A stretch of 64,000 bases of DNA from Pseudoscleropodium purum (GCA_963969395.1 OZ017797.1:3472001-3536000); one strand, 5' to 3'. Positions 49,527-60,660 are shown, numbered from the stretch's first letter. Notes: generated by a model not told the origin, from the letters alone. Numbers and translations are program-made.

Positions 49527-50194
49527 ACTATTCATTTAAAACCCTACCCAACACGTACCACATGTCAACAAGTTACAAAGTGCAAGTTCATACAATTAGA
49601 GCATAAGATGTCATTTTAATTGTTTCACATTATAACACTTTTCCACTATTAATTTTTTATAAATGTTGGTTGGTTGCAATGAGAAGAATGAAGTAATTTC
49701 TTTGACTTGAAGTATTTGAAATTCAACTTTTAAAAACCCAAAAGTTTTGGACAAAACACAAATATGTTATAAAATATAAGTTGTATAGCTTTTTTGAAGT
49801 TTACATTGTAGGAAATAGCATGAAACATGAAGAGAGAAAAAAATATTTGTCAAATTAAAATTTCAAATTTTTTTGAAGCTTTGATTCGAATGAATTTTGA
49901 AGATTTAACTTCAAAAATTTGCCCAAACTACAATTTCTATCTTTAGGACTTGAAATTTCCAAGATTGGTCAAACCCGATAATTCAATTGATTTGTCAAAA
50001 GTAAGATTTGGTGATGAAAACATTAACACTTTCTCCAAATACTAAACTTTTTAATGATAGGCAAATAATAAAACACTTTGAGCTATTTTCCTTCTAATTT
50101 TTTATTTGACTATAGAAATGTTAGCTTAGAAAATTAAAAACAAAAAGACAATTCAATCTAGAATAACCTTGCCAATCACCACACAGACAAAATT

Positions 50195-50301
50195 CAAATC
50201 CTTTCCCACAATGTAATACGAGCTTGCCATTTATGATATTTGGAGTGCAAATCTTTTCCCACAATGTAATACAAGCTTGCCATTTATGATATTTGGAGTG
50301 A
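50195..50301. repeat. 53-bp tandem duplication
   Basis: Two adjacent units, each with CCCACAATGTAATAC, GCTTGCCATTTATGATATTT and GGAGTG, differ at only a few positions. Confidence 0.9.
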
Positions 50302-50798
50302 TTATTCAATGTCATGTTACAATTCTCTTCTTCAAAAAAATATGTGAAAAGCTTCCTTCTTGCAAATTTTGTTGAAACTAAATGACAACATGCTCCAAAT
50401 TTTGTAAAAAAAAACCCACTGCAACCCTAACGTTTAGCAAAGCATAATACCTTCCCATTATGGGGGAGGACCATTGCTTGTTATACACACAATTGTATGG
50501 AAGGAGTCAGGAACTGAACACACCCATACCAGTCCAAGATTTCTAACAGTAACCACCTTGAAGTTAAGCTTATTATTCTCCGAGTTTTTAAAATTGAAGA
50601 AGAGCAGCTTGCTTCTACTGTAGGTGACAAGAAAGGCCAATCGGTCCATTTGGAACTCATTGCCTCTGGCTCCTCCCAATTCCCAATTCTTGTTTGATTC
50701 CTCTGTTCTCCAACCAGACAGAGCCACACCATTTAATTAATTGTATAATGCATTAACTTACACCAGTTCCAACTTAAAAATATATTGAACTAACTTAG

Positions 50799-50814
50799 GT
50801 GTGTGTGTGTGTGT
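50799..50814. repeat. (GT)8 microsatellite
   Basis: Eight GT units in spacer DNA. Confidence 0.95.
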
Positions 50815-51559
50815 TCCTTTTAGCAGACACACATTTTTTGCTCGGATTCAATTCCCCATAACTCACTCACTGCCATCGAACTTAAGTTAACTCTGTAAAG
50901 GACGGGCTGGTCTCCTTGGAAATCATCCTTTTTTGCCACAGTGTGCATCATCTAAGGTAGAAGTACTTATTTCAAATAACTGAGCCCTTTAGTGACCAGT
51001 TGACCACTTTTTGATCGGATTTTGGATTCTTTGTCTTTTTACTGCCCTCAATACGGGGTATTTGAAAAAACTCAAAGGATAATGCTAATAGAGCTTTGGC
51101 GTGCGTTTCAAACAAATCCAATTTCTGAGAATTTTGTGCAATAACAAGGTAGCTATGCTTGTCGAAAGACAAGAAGGCTGACTTCAGTCATACCTTCTAA
51201 GTCACATATATATATTCAACAACTCATGTGATTCTATTTGAAATTGATGCCTAAAAACAATAGAAATGTTGCCTAGCAATCCCATGAATTGTGGAGGCAT
51301 GTTTCGAAAGTCATGGGCAATAATATATTATGATGTTTTAGCTGAAGGCTACTTCGTTGCACTGCACTTTGAAGATCACTCACAACAAATTGCATTGTCA
51401 AATCATGCTCACTTTTTGTTTTTATCATGGATAAAGCTTTCAACATCAATTCCTACAGTCTGATCTAGGATTATTTCCTTGGAGTAGTGATGAAATTTCC
51501 CTTTTCCAAATTTGTATTTCAAAAACTTTACTTGCCACCTAAATCAATTACAGTCACTA

Positions 51560-52060
51560 AAGGGTTAAGCAATTCAAATTGGATGATGTGAGAAAGTTGA
51601 GGGGAATTGAGTTTAGTGAGTGTGTGCAAAAATAAGGTTGTAAAGGATGAGATAAAATAATTGAAAAAATTCTCCAAAAATGGATTTTTTTTAATATAAA
51701 AGCAAATTTTGTATCAAGACCCATTCTAGTTTCATAAACTCACCTATTGTGGTTAACTTTGACCCCTCTCCCCAAGCCAAGAGGGAAAAGAGATGAATGG
51801 ATGAGAAGATACAAACCAATAATCTTTTTCAATGTCCATTATATCTAGTTGTTGTCCATGATAGGTTAGCCTACAAAGCAATATATGGAGCTTGTCTAAA
51901 ATAGATACTTAAACCTTACTTTAAGAAAACCAAAAGTACTCATTCAAGGATAAGCTATTGTAGAAGGTCTCCCTTTTTTGCACAAAATTTCAAGGATAAA
52001 CAATGGCACTTCCGTCCTACATGCAAAGATTCTTTATCATCTATCAGACACTCAGTGTCC
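51560..52060 (+). repeat. Dispersed repeat D, copy 2, with adjoining shared segment
   Basis: 51560-51920 matches 19440-19845 (GCAAAAATAAGG, TTTCATAAACTCACCTAT, TAGGTTAGCCTACAAAGCAA). 51930-52060 continues with the segment also found at 24205-24345, so the complete unit may be about 500 bp. Confidence 0.65.
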
Positions 52061-52117
52061 ATGGCAACGTTACAGGGTTAAGCTACATAAAATTTAAAAA
52101 GAACAAATATGGTAACC

Positions 52118-52440
52118 AACCCATTGCTGACCAAGGATCCATTCTTGTCATATAAGCTACATCCTTTCCAATCAACAAGAGAAAGCACAAGATTAATTAT
52201 TGGTACAATTTACAATGCAGTCATGGCACACTACAAGTAGCTGTAGTCTTGATTGATTTTGGAACCAACCCATGGTTGGAAATAGGAAAACTTATATGAC
52301 AAGAATAGATTGAACAGAATTGTTGACTAAAAAATTTATAGTAATTGAATTCTGCGAAATAAAATTCTGAAAAAAAAATATGGAATCTTTCTAAACCCGA
52401 TTTCTGTACATGGAAAATTTCTGCGCTCAGGAAACTTATG
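52118..52440 (+). repeat. Dispersed repeat C, copy 1
   Basis: Shares, in order, CCAACCCATTGCTGACCAA, CATGGCACACTACAAGTAGC, AACCCATGGTTGGAAATAGG and CTAAAAAATTTATAGTAATT with 57385-57680 and 59690-60010. Confidence 0.65.
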
Positions 52441-52618
52441 GGCTTCAGATATGTGTAATTGCTGTGACATCCAGAGAATTCTCCGTCAATGGAGTACATG
52501 GACCCCAAGTTAAATATGCCTGGGCTTGGCCATCAGCTGGACAAAGTGGTGACTCATGAGTGGTCGGCACATGCAGCACCTTACACAAACAATAGTTCTA
52601 TTATATAAAAATAAGGGT

Positions 52619-52641
52619 TAACTTAACTTAACTTAACTTAA
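52619..52641. repeat. TTAAC pentamer tandem repeat
   Basis: Four TTAAC units in a row (TTAACTTAACTTAACTTAAG) downstream of repeat C copy 1. Confidence 0.9.
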
Positions 52642-52749
52642 GCGAAGTCAGTCAAAGGCTCAAAGCCCTAATCTTCGAAGCTGAGCAAGCACTGATCCAG
52701 CTCAAACTCTGACAAAGCACCCCTAAAGTATGATATTACACTGGGTCAT

Positions 52750-52807
52750 CAGTCAACACAAATTTTTTTTTTTTTTTTTGAAACAAATGCAACAGTCAAC
52801 ACAAATT
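52750..52807 (-). mobile_element. Severely truncated retroposon tail with 15-bp target duplication
   Basis: CAGTCAACACAAATT is repeated perfectly at 52750-52764 and 52793-52807. Between them are a T run and GAAACAAATGCAA, which on the minus strand reads TTGCATTTGTTTC plus poly(A). It has the same tail as the insertion at 48105-48168 but a different target duplication, so the two are independent insertions of one retroposon family. Confidence 0.8.
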
Positions 52808-53099
52808 GTTGATTTCAACGTTTGCTACCCTTCCTTTCTCTTACACTGACTGAATTTGAGTATCTGGGGACTGATTTGGATTATAGCTTAATTAACTATA
52901 TTATGTGCCCTTGGGCGAATAATTAATCGAGCAAACCAAGTTACAGTCTGCTGAGGTCCCCAAGTGGGCCAACACTGCAGGCCACGAAACAACACCCAAT
53001 GCTGGGACTGGGACTGGCCTGGCATGCCCAGAGGAGACCAAGCCTGGCTGCGTTTCCTTGGTAATAGAAAGGCCAAACCTGATTAGCAAGTGAGGGACA

Positions 53100-53648
53100 T
53101 AAGGTAAACCTGCCTATGACAGGCAAATCACCCATGACAGGCACCTAGGGAACTCCCCCATTACAGTCTTCCATCAACCCATGAGAAACTTTTTCTTAAA
53201 AATAGAATTAAGACTGCATTAGGTTGATTTTTAGTTGTCATCAAAGCCTTGGAATATAGTTATGGAGTTATTAATAACTGTGATAGAACATTGACACCTT
53301 TCTAGTGTAAACTGTTAGTAAAAAGTTATTTTTTAATTTCTTTATGTCATATCCATGTTAGGAAATCTTGTAACCATGTTAAAGAATGTTATGACTGCTT
53401 TGGGTGGTAAGATGACCATCATGGAAACACTTTTCTGCTGATTTAGGGTAGTCTACAGACTTTTTTGGGCAAACTGGACAGCAAACTTCGAAAATTCACA
53501 AAAAATTCATATTTTGTCGAAAAAATAAAATTCTAGTTGCTTCCTTCATTTCTCACATTTGTCTTTGTACAAAAAAAAATCAGATTTTTTTTGTCAATGG
53601 CAATAGGACAGATCAGCCATTCTGCCTGTCATAGGCAGGTTTACCTTA
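53100..53648. mobile_element. Non-autonomous inverted-repeat element, TA-flanked
   Basis: Left end TAAGGTAAACCTGCCTATGA (53100-) and right end ending GGCAGGTTTACCTTA (-53648) are reverse complements over about 26 bp, TGCCTATGACAGGCA being itself a hairpin. If the terminal TA is the target duplication, the ends are AGGTAAACC...GGTTTACCT, as in Tc1/mariner-type elements. The 549-bp body has only short frames and no transposase motif. The fold-back element at 53726-53886 has related ends. Confidence 0.7.
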
Positions 53649-53725
53649 AGTTTACTGTAAATTTTGCAGTTTGTGATTCTGGTTCCTGGAGATTCAACTT
53701 GCCTGAACTGAAGCTGGCTTCTCAA

Positions 53726-53886
53726 TAAGGTAACTCTGCCTATGGCAGTCCAAATGGGAGCCAGCCCATCACAGGCAAAATTGTACTAGTGGTGTACATT
53801 TTAGTTCTTGAAATGTGCATCACTAGAAATTTTATGCCTGTGATGGGCTGGCTCCCATTTGGATTGTCATAGGCAGAGTTACCTTA
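53726..53886. mobile_element. 161-bp fold-back MITE
   Basis: Nearly the whole element is palindromic. Arms of about 80 bp start TAAGGTAACTCTGCCTATGG and end CATAGGCAGAGTTACCTTA, both containing CCAAATGGGAGCCAGCCCAT or its complement. There are few mismatches, mostly towards the loop. TA dinucleotides flank both ends. The outer ends match those of the neighbouring 53100-53648 element, so the two belong to one family. Confidence 0.85.
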
Positions 53887-54299
53887 ACTGTAGTGAAGGT
53901 CTGGCTGAGTGGAAGAACTGAAATTTTGCTTAGGAAAGCATGGAGCCCATATCTCAGTGCTGGCTGCATATGTTGTACCTCGATGTTGGCACTATAAGCT
54001 TGCTTACTGACAGACAGACACAGGGAAACACAGAGAAAATGTGGAAAGAAGTGCCCCAGTGTCTGTAAAATATTGGACACAAGGTAACCTTCTGAAGCAC
54101 ACATACATTGCAGCCATAACGTCAATTTCGTGAAACGGGCGGTATTCCAAGACTTCGGTAAGGTAGGAGGCTCGAACTCAGACCAGGCATTTTTGAACCA
54201 AACGTGACATAGAGGTACATTTGGATTTTTTCAATGGACCTAAATGTACAAAGGGTGTACATTCTCGGAAGTGGTTGTTTTTTTATAGCCCTATGGGCT

Positions 54300-54490
54300 T
54301 TCACGTCAAAATTTCATAACTAATTCTATAAAGCTCCAAAAAATAGGAAATAACTTAGGTGAGATGCCACTTCCTCTTGTCTTTTGTAGGAAAATTTACT
54401 GGAAAATATTTTAAGATGTGTTACTTCCCCAAAATTTAGTTTCAGTGCTTGGATGATCGCTTTATGGACCTCCTACCTCATGGCACCTAG
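54300..54490 (-). repeat. Partial inverted copy of a repeat C segment
   Basis: The reverse complement of 57730-57890 aligns here: AAAATTTCATAACTAATTCT, CCACTTCCTCTTGTCTTTTG and GGAAAATATTTTAAGATGTG are diverged matches. Confidence 0.55.
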
Positions 54491-54639
54491 CTTTCGAAAT
54501 GCACATTCTGAAACATAAATCCATGTGGTAGAAGAACCTATTTTGGACATGCTTCTTATGATGGTTTCATGGGGGGTCTTATCGTGGGTAACAATTAAAT
54601 GCACTATTTATTGAAAAGGATTCATTGTTTGTAAGGTAG

Positions 54640-55290
54640 AAGTACCTATTTCAGATAGGCCCCTTCTAATTTCTTCGTAGGCTAACCTGTTGTAAACAAC
54701 AACTGGATGCAATGGTCATTGAAAAAGGTTTTTGGTTTGTATCTTCTTGTCCACTCATCTCTCTTCCCCCTTGGCCTAGGAAGAAGTGCCAAATCTAACT
54801 ACAATAGGTGAGTCTATAAAATAGGAACAGGTCCGGGTACAAAATCCACATTTATATTCAACAAAATATTCATTTTTGGAAAGAGAATTTCATTTTTTTT
54901 GCATTCTTTTGCAACCTTATTTATGCACACACTAAACTTAGTTCCCCATGACTTTCCCACATCATCTAGTCTAAAATGCTTAAGTTATCCAAAATACATA
55001 CTTCTACCTTACTTCTTGTTCATTCACCTCTCTTCCTTCTTGCCTTAGGAAAAAGTGCCAAAGGTAACCAAAATAGGTGAGTCTATGAGACTAGAATTAG
55101 TCTACATGAAAAAATCTACAATTAAATTCAATAAAGTATTCATTTTTTTTTTTAAATTAATTTTTTTTTGCATTCTTCTTCATCCTTATTTTTGCACATA
55201 TTGAACACAATTTTTCCATAACTTCAACAAATCATAGAGATTGAAGTGCTTAAATTATCTGAAATAGGTACTTCAATCCTACCTATTCTA
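54640..55290 (-). repeat. Dispersed repeat D, two reverse copies in tandem
   Basis: 54640-55000 is the reverse complement of 19440-19845 (TTCGTAGGCTAACCTGTTGT, TAGGTGAGTCTATAAAATAG, CATTCTTTTGCAACCTTATT). 55010-55290 repeats the latter two-thirds (TAGGTGAGTCTATGAGACTA, CTTCATCCTTATTTTTGCAC). This is a partial tandem duplication. Confidence 0.7.
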
Positions 55291-55389
55291 AATTTAACCC
55301 TTAAGTGCTCCAACATTTGTATTCTAAATGATGAACAAAATTCTCATTCATCTAATGTATTATTTGAATCTTGAAAAGACAACCTTCTT

Positions 55390-56275
55390 TAATCCCTGAA
55401 GGACCAAATGGCATTTTTGGCAACATAGCATTTGGGGGTAGCTCACTACGAACATAATTTTTATTTTTTATCTTTGAAATTTTCACACAACATGTACCCA
55501 AGGAGTAGCTTTGAGGCACAACAATTTCATAACCTTAGATTTCATGATTAAAAATTTCTTATATGATATGTCATTTCCAGCAAAGTGCGCACAAACGGTT
55601 TGGACTAATAAAAAACTTCTTTAAAAATCATTTTTTTAAGAAATAAAAATTTGAAATCGGTTTTTTAGATTTATGTATATAGGGAAAGCTTCTAAGCATA
55701 CCATTTCAATTAATGGATTGAAAGAGTTATGAAGAGTTTTAGTTTGCAGGTAGTTATGGAATTTCTACTCTAAAATAAACTTTGAAGTCTTTTTATTTAA
55801 CTCAATTTTCAATATTTTTGAAAAAATAAATAAAAACATTGGATGTAGATTGTTTATTACAACATTACAACAATTGGGTTCAACATTTTTCAATTTTATA
55901 ATTAAATTCTTAACATTTAGTGTTTTGAATCATTTTCTACTTCTTTCTACTTAGCTCATAGAATGAATCCAAAGAGTAATCACCATTTTGGATGTTTTTT
56001 CATACAACTGTGATCTTATAAAGTGCCTAGTTTTTTGTAGGGCCTCCAAAACTAGGTTTTTGTCAATTCAAATGCTAATATCTTGCAATCTACATGGTGG
56101 GAAAATTCTCATATTCTTTCCACATCTTCTCAAACCAACGCACTACAAGATCCTTTGATTACATGTGTTCAAAATTGTTTAAAAAAAAAATTGGTACTTC
56201 TACTAGAAATGGCAATTTTGGAGCATTTTTGGTGAAAACATAATAAAAAAAACTCTAGGGATAAATCCATAAAAG
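55390..56275 (-). repeat. Repeat A, copy 4 (reverse orientation)
   Basis: Starts TTTAATCCCTGAAGGACCAA and runs through GGCAACATAGCATTTGGGGG, AACATGTACCCAAGGAGTAG, TGTTTTGAATCATTTTCTAC and ATCTTGCAATCTACATGGTG to GTGAAAACATAATAAAA and a decayed terminus TAGGGATAAAT. About 885 bp, non-coding. Confidence 0.75.
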
Positions 56276-57384
56276 ATTTCAGTGTTTCTAGGCCCCTAAT
56301 TACTTCAAAGTACCCAAACCTAAAGCAAGATTAAAATCTTCATCTACATTTATTAATTAATAAATCCAATCAAAATATTTTTTAGTTAAGTAGTTAAAAT
56401 CTGTACTCCATTTCACTCTTCTTTCTTGCCTACACACACACACACACACGTGTGGTTCTTTCATACAATATGTGCAAAAAATCCAACTTTGGTCTTCCTT
56501 GATTTGAAATTTGGCTTTAGATTCTTCTTGTACAACTCTTCATTAGGCCACACATACATTTTCTTCCTGATTGAGTAAGGGTCATACTCAATTGTCCCTT
56601 TATTGATGAACACCACTTATCCCTATTATTGTGAATTCCATTAGTGCCGCACATGTGTAAATTCCTTATGCATCTATTTCTATTGATGTCTTCTAAATGG
56701 TTCATTAGAGAATATCTAAGGCCAAAAGAAGACTATGAGTTCCTCAACTGTGATAACATTGTGAACACAATCCACAATGCAATTTGACATGGCCAAGAGA
56801 GTGCCATGTCATTTCTCAAAATAAAAAAAAAAAAAATTTCAATATTTTTTTGCATTTTAAGGATTAATTTTTGGAGTAGAATTTTTTTTCCTCACGCTTA
56901 GCCATATCCTTTGCTATGGGGGAACAATGATGGGAACAAAAACAAAACATGCAAGCAGTTATTGAACTCAAATCTTCTCTAATGTCTTCTTTGGAATTTT
57001 CAGACGAAAATTGGACTCATGATGGATTTTGTTCACATTGCAATGACCAAGCCCAACATCAACAATATTGATGATCTCTTAAAGACTCAACCTAGGATTC
57101 TGATTCACTACTTCTATAACCCTCTTCCTCTTTCTTTTTGTAAGTTTTGTGGGATGTTAGGCTAGAGCGTGGAACATGCTTCACATCACCCCCACACTCA
57201 TCATTCACCTCTTTTCACTACATTTCTCACTTGTGACTTCAAAAGCCGTAATTTGGAAGCAATCTTCCTATGACCCCAATATATATGTTTGCCAAAGGTA
57301 TAAGCCTTCAAATTCAATTCCTCGTGTTCATTCAAATCTTGTTTATTAGTTTGCTATCTTTCTCTATCCCACTACAAACTATAG
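56276..57384. other. AT-rich spacer, no gene seen
   Basis: About 1.1 kb with a (CA)9 run at 56432-56449. Short frames only (for example minus 56517-56705), without motifs. Confidence 0.5.
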
Positions 57385-58080
57385 AAGGCAACCCATTCCT
57401 GACCAACAAGCCCATTTTGGCAATGTAAGTTATTCTCTTTCCATTCAGAAGAATGAGTAGTAGTTAATTATGGCGTAGTTCCCAATGCAATTGTGGCACA
57501 TTATGAGTGATTCTCAAGACTCTCAATATTGCAATGAGCCCTTAGTTGGAAAGAGGAAGGTCTATATATCACCATTATGAAAAAAAGCCCATCCTCTACT
57601 AAAAAATTAATAGTAATTTTATATTGTAGAAAAAAAGACGTGAAAAGTTATGCAAACCTTCTGTTGCCTATTTCTAAAAACGAGAGCATTTATCTTGTGA
57701 AGAAACCTAATGTAGGAGGCTCATGAGTCGACCACTTAAGCATTGGAATTGAATTCTGGACAGGTGAAACTTCTCAAAATATTTTTCAGTAATTTTTCCT
57801 TAAAAGACAAGAGGAATTGACATCTAATCCAAGTTGTTTCATATTTTTTGGATTATTTTTTTATTTAGTTATGAATTTTCAAACAAGAAGTGTTGTATGT
57901 CTTTCATAAAGTGTTCACTACAACTTCTAAAGAGAAATGGAAAAAGCAAAGAAACTGATTGGCTCTTGCAATAATGAATAATATTTTTTCTCCTCAATTT
58001 TCCAATGACTATGGAGGTCAATTTAAGAACCACCTCCAATCCATTCCAATGCCATTTATAGGGGTGGTTCAAAATGCCCG
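57385..58080 (+). repeat. Dispersed repeat C, copy 2 (long form)
   Basis: Matches 59690-60660 over its length: GGCAACCCATTCCTGACCAA, CCATTTTGGCAATGTAAGTT, then after an unmatched section TATGAATTTTCAAACAAGA, GGAAAAAGCAAAGA and TGATTGGCTCTTGCAATAA. The interior also matches 52118-52440. Confidence 0.75.
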
Positions 58081-58900
58081 AGCAGACTTCAAGCCTCCTA
58101 TCTTACCATGTACAGTACAATAGATATCAGAAACTGCTGAAGTGTTCAGGAATGGGTTGCCTCCCTTACCCATACCCATGGTTGACAGGGGGGTGCAAAG
58201 ACTTATCAGACACCACTGTATATGCCCACACCTTGTGTCAAAATTTCAGAAAGATCTGTTCAAAATGGACTTCATAGCTAAAACCCGCCCAAATTTTCAG
58301 TTCAACAACCTCTTGGCGTATCATGGAACAGCATACTATATGCCCCTAGTGTCTGCTACAGTATCAAGGTAATTTACTTCAGATATTTGCAAAATTATCC
58401 AATTTAATTCAGTCCAGGTGGGCACTCAGAGGGCAGGGAATGCCCGTAATTAATTCATATTCTGATGTGCAGAAACTTTGTCCAGAAACTAAAAAAAACA
58501 AAAACAGTCTTACTTTGACTGGCATGACCACCAGCTCTGAGTCCCTTTTAACCCTAACTCCTTTTTTTTCTTAGGGTTCCAAGCTCTTTGCTAATATGCC
58601 TCATTAGCCAACACCAATGCTTGAATTAATTACGAACTCCCTCACAAGCATCTAACAAAACATAATATCCTTCCCAACATGGGAGAAGACCATTGCTTGG
58701 TTATACAATGTAAGACCATTGCTTGGTTATACAATGTTATAGATTCTGAGGTCAAGGACTCAATGGAAAAAAATGTTGATTTTAAACACACATGGGACGT
58801 TAAGTACTACCCCTTAAACAAGCCTTGATCCATGTGTCTTATTCTTGAAGCTGTGAAGGTCGCAAGCTTAATTCGGGCTTTCTTCCATGTGGAGTCAAGG
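58081..58900. other. Spacer with a 26-bp tandem duplication
   Basis: No gene recognised. AAGACCATTGCTTGGTTATA... is perfectly duplicated (58686-58711, 58712-58737), inside a segment that resembles 50430-50520. Confidence 0.55.
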
Positions 58901-59016
58901 GCTGGTGAAGCCCACTAATCAACAATGGAATGAGAGTTTTGGGTGGGTTTTTTTTTTTTTTTTTTTTTCCGCAGCTGCGTTATGAATGGGGCTTCACCAC
59001 CGGACCCCCGACTCCA
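58890..59016. repeat. Imperfect inverted repeat around a T21 run
   Basis: TGGAGTCAAGGGCTGGTGAA (58890-) pairs imperfectly with TTCACCACCGGACCCCCGAC (58993-) and the following TCCA. Between the arms is a T21 run (58948-58968). GC content jumps to the right of the T run, up to about 59130, where CTGCTGCTGC and GCAGCAGCTGC blocks occur. Confidence 0.6.
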
Positions 59017-59689
59017 CACGATGGAAGCAAGCCGGTCCTTCCTTGCTGCAGCTTTCAGATTGAAGTGCAGCTGTGCTGCTACGTACTGCTGCTGCTGCGA
59101 AGTTGCAGACTGCAGCAGCTGCACAAGCTTTTAAACAACCACCAAGATTTGGGCCAAGTTATTTGCTTGAGACAAGAATGCACCCAACTGCAGGAGGAGA
59201 AGATCTTCTGTGCCACTCAGTCTGTGTCCTTCAGGATGCACAAAGTTAAGTACACTGGGGGAAAGGCCTGGGCAGTTTTTATTGATGGCTTCCGTGACAA
59301 TACCTTAGGTATGACATGTTTTGTTTTTGGTAGCGTAATGCATATAAAAGTTATACTTTCCTCTCAGTCAGCTCCTCACTGAACTGAAGCTTGGTTGTAC
59401 TGTACAGTTCAATTTGTGGAAAAAGAAATGAAAAGAAATATAAAGAAAAAGGAAAAAAAAAAAGAACTGAAGCCCTTTATATAAGGAAAAAAAAAAACAG
59501 GGCACAAATGAACTGAAATATTCTTGCAAGGATTGAAGAGAATGCAGGTGAATCCAATCCCCAACACCATGTGTTGTGTTGGACGTACTATACCTCCCAA
59601 AGAAACTGCCTTACACTGACTACAATGGTGGCAGAAGCTAAAGCTTCACTTGCCTCTCAGAGCTCTAACGACACTGCTAAGTTATGGGA
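59017..59689. other. Mixed-composition spacer, no gene assigned
   Basis: 59017-59350 is less AT-rich than its surroundings and carries a 150-codon plus-strand frame (58930-59382) that crosses the T21 run. The frame has no recognisable motif and its N-terminal part is a homopolymer artefact, so no gene is called. Confidence 0.4.
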
Positions 59690-60660
59690 GGGCAACCCAT
59701 TCCTGACCGACGCCCCATTTTGGCAATGTAGGTTGTTCTCTTTGCGTGCAGAAGAGATGAGCAGTGATTATTTAGGGCGTGGTTCCTAACACTACTATGG
59801 CATGCTTGTGATTGGATACAAAACTCTTTAATATTGCAACTGGGTCTTGGGCGCGGATTTTGCAACTAGGCCTTGGTAGGAAAGGGGAAGGTCTGTATCA
59901 CCGAAATGGCAGAAAGTCCATCTTCTGAGCAAAAATCCATGGTAATTTTCTTACGCCAAAAAAAAATCAAGAAAATTATAGAAACCTCTTGCTATCTATT
60001 TCTACACATGCAAACATTTACCCACTAAAGAAATCCACCTCCCAAATACATGAAACTATTTAAGTGGTCAAAAATGGGTGAAGTTAAAGGTAGACAAGGG
60101 TATTACCACCTTGATTTGCAATATGCATATCTTGGGGTCAATTCCAAGATGGAAGGGCCCATGTTTTCAGAGGTGGATGTGGACTTGTCTCATGAATGAA
60201 ATCCAAGTGGAATTGGAATTGTATGATTGAAAGTATAATTTATGTGAATTGTTTAAGCGAATTGCCCTAAAATTACAAAACCATCTATAAGGTAAGAGGC
60301 TTTGAAAGCAAGCATTTTAAGGCTAGTCCCCTTTTTTCATGTGGTTTCTTAGATGGGATTATTTTTAGCTCACTTTTCAGACAATGAGAAATAGATTTTG
60401 ATTGTAATATAAGTTGTTTTGTATTACTTATGAATTTTCAAACAAGATGAGTCATAGGGTCCCTATTCATGACCCTAGGTCTTTCATAAACCTTTCACTT
60501 GCAACTTCTACAAAGAAATGGGAAAAGCAAAGAGAATGATTGGCTCTTGCAATAAGTAATATTTTTTTTATTGATTCATTCAGTGACTATAGAAGGTCCA
60601 TTTAAAGACCACCTCACATCCATTTCAGGCAAGTCTACATGGGCAAATCTAAATGCCCAC
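59690..60660 (+). repeat. Dispersed repeat C, copy 3 (longest)
   Basis: Matches 57385-58080 (GGCAACCCATTCCTGACCGA, CCATTTTGGCAATGTAGGTT, TGATTGGCTCTTGCAATAAG, TGACTATAGAAGGTCCATTT). It contains extra sequence between about 60050 and 60400 compared with copy 2. Confidence 0.75.

Larger units (their letters stand above)
49575..51555. other. Spacer, no gene seen
   Basis: About 2 kb. It contains a 53-bp tandem duplication (50195-50301), a segment at about 50430-50520 resembling 58655-58760, and a (GT)8 run at 50799-50814. The overlapping minus-strand frames at 50458-50732 lack motifs. Confidence 0.5.

Noticed and set aside
58930..59382. 150-codon plus-strand frame near the T21 run
   Set aside because: Its start consists of a phenylalanine run encoded by the homopolymer; the rest has no motif and lies among repeats.
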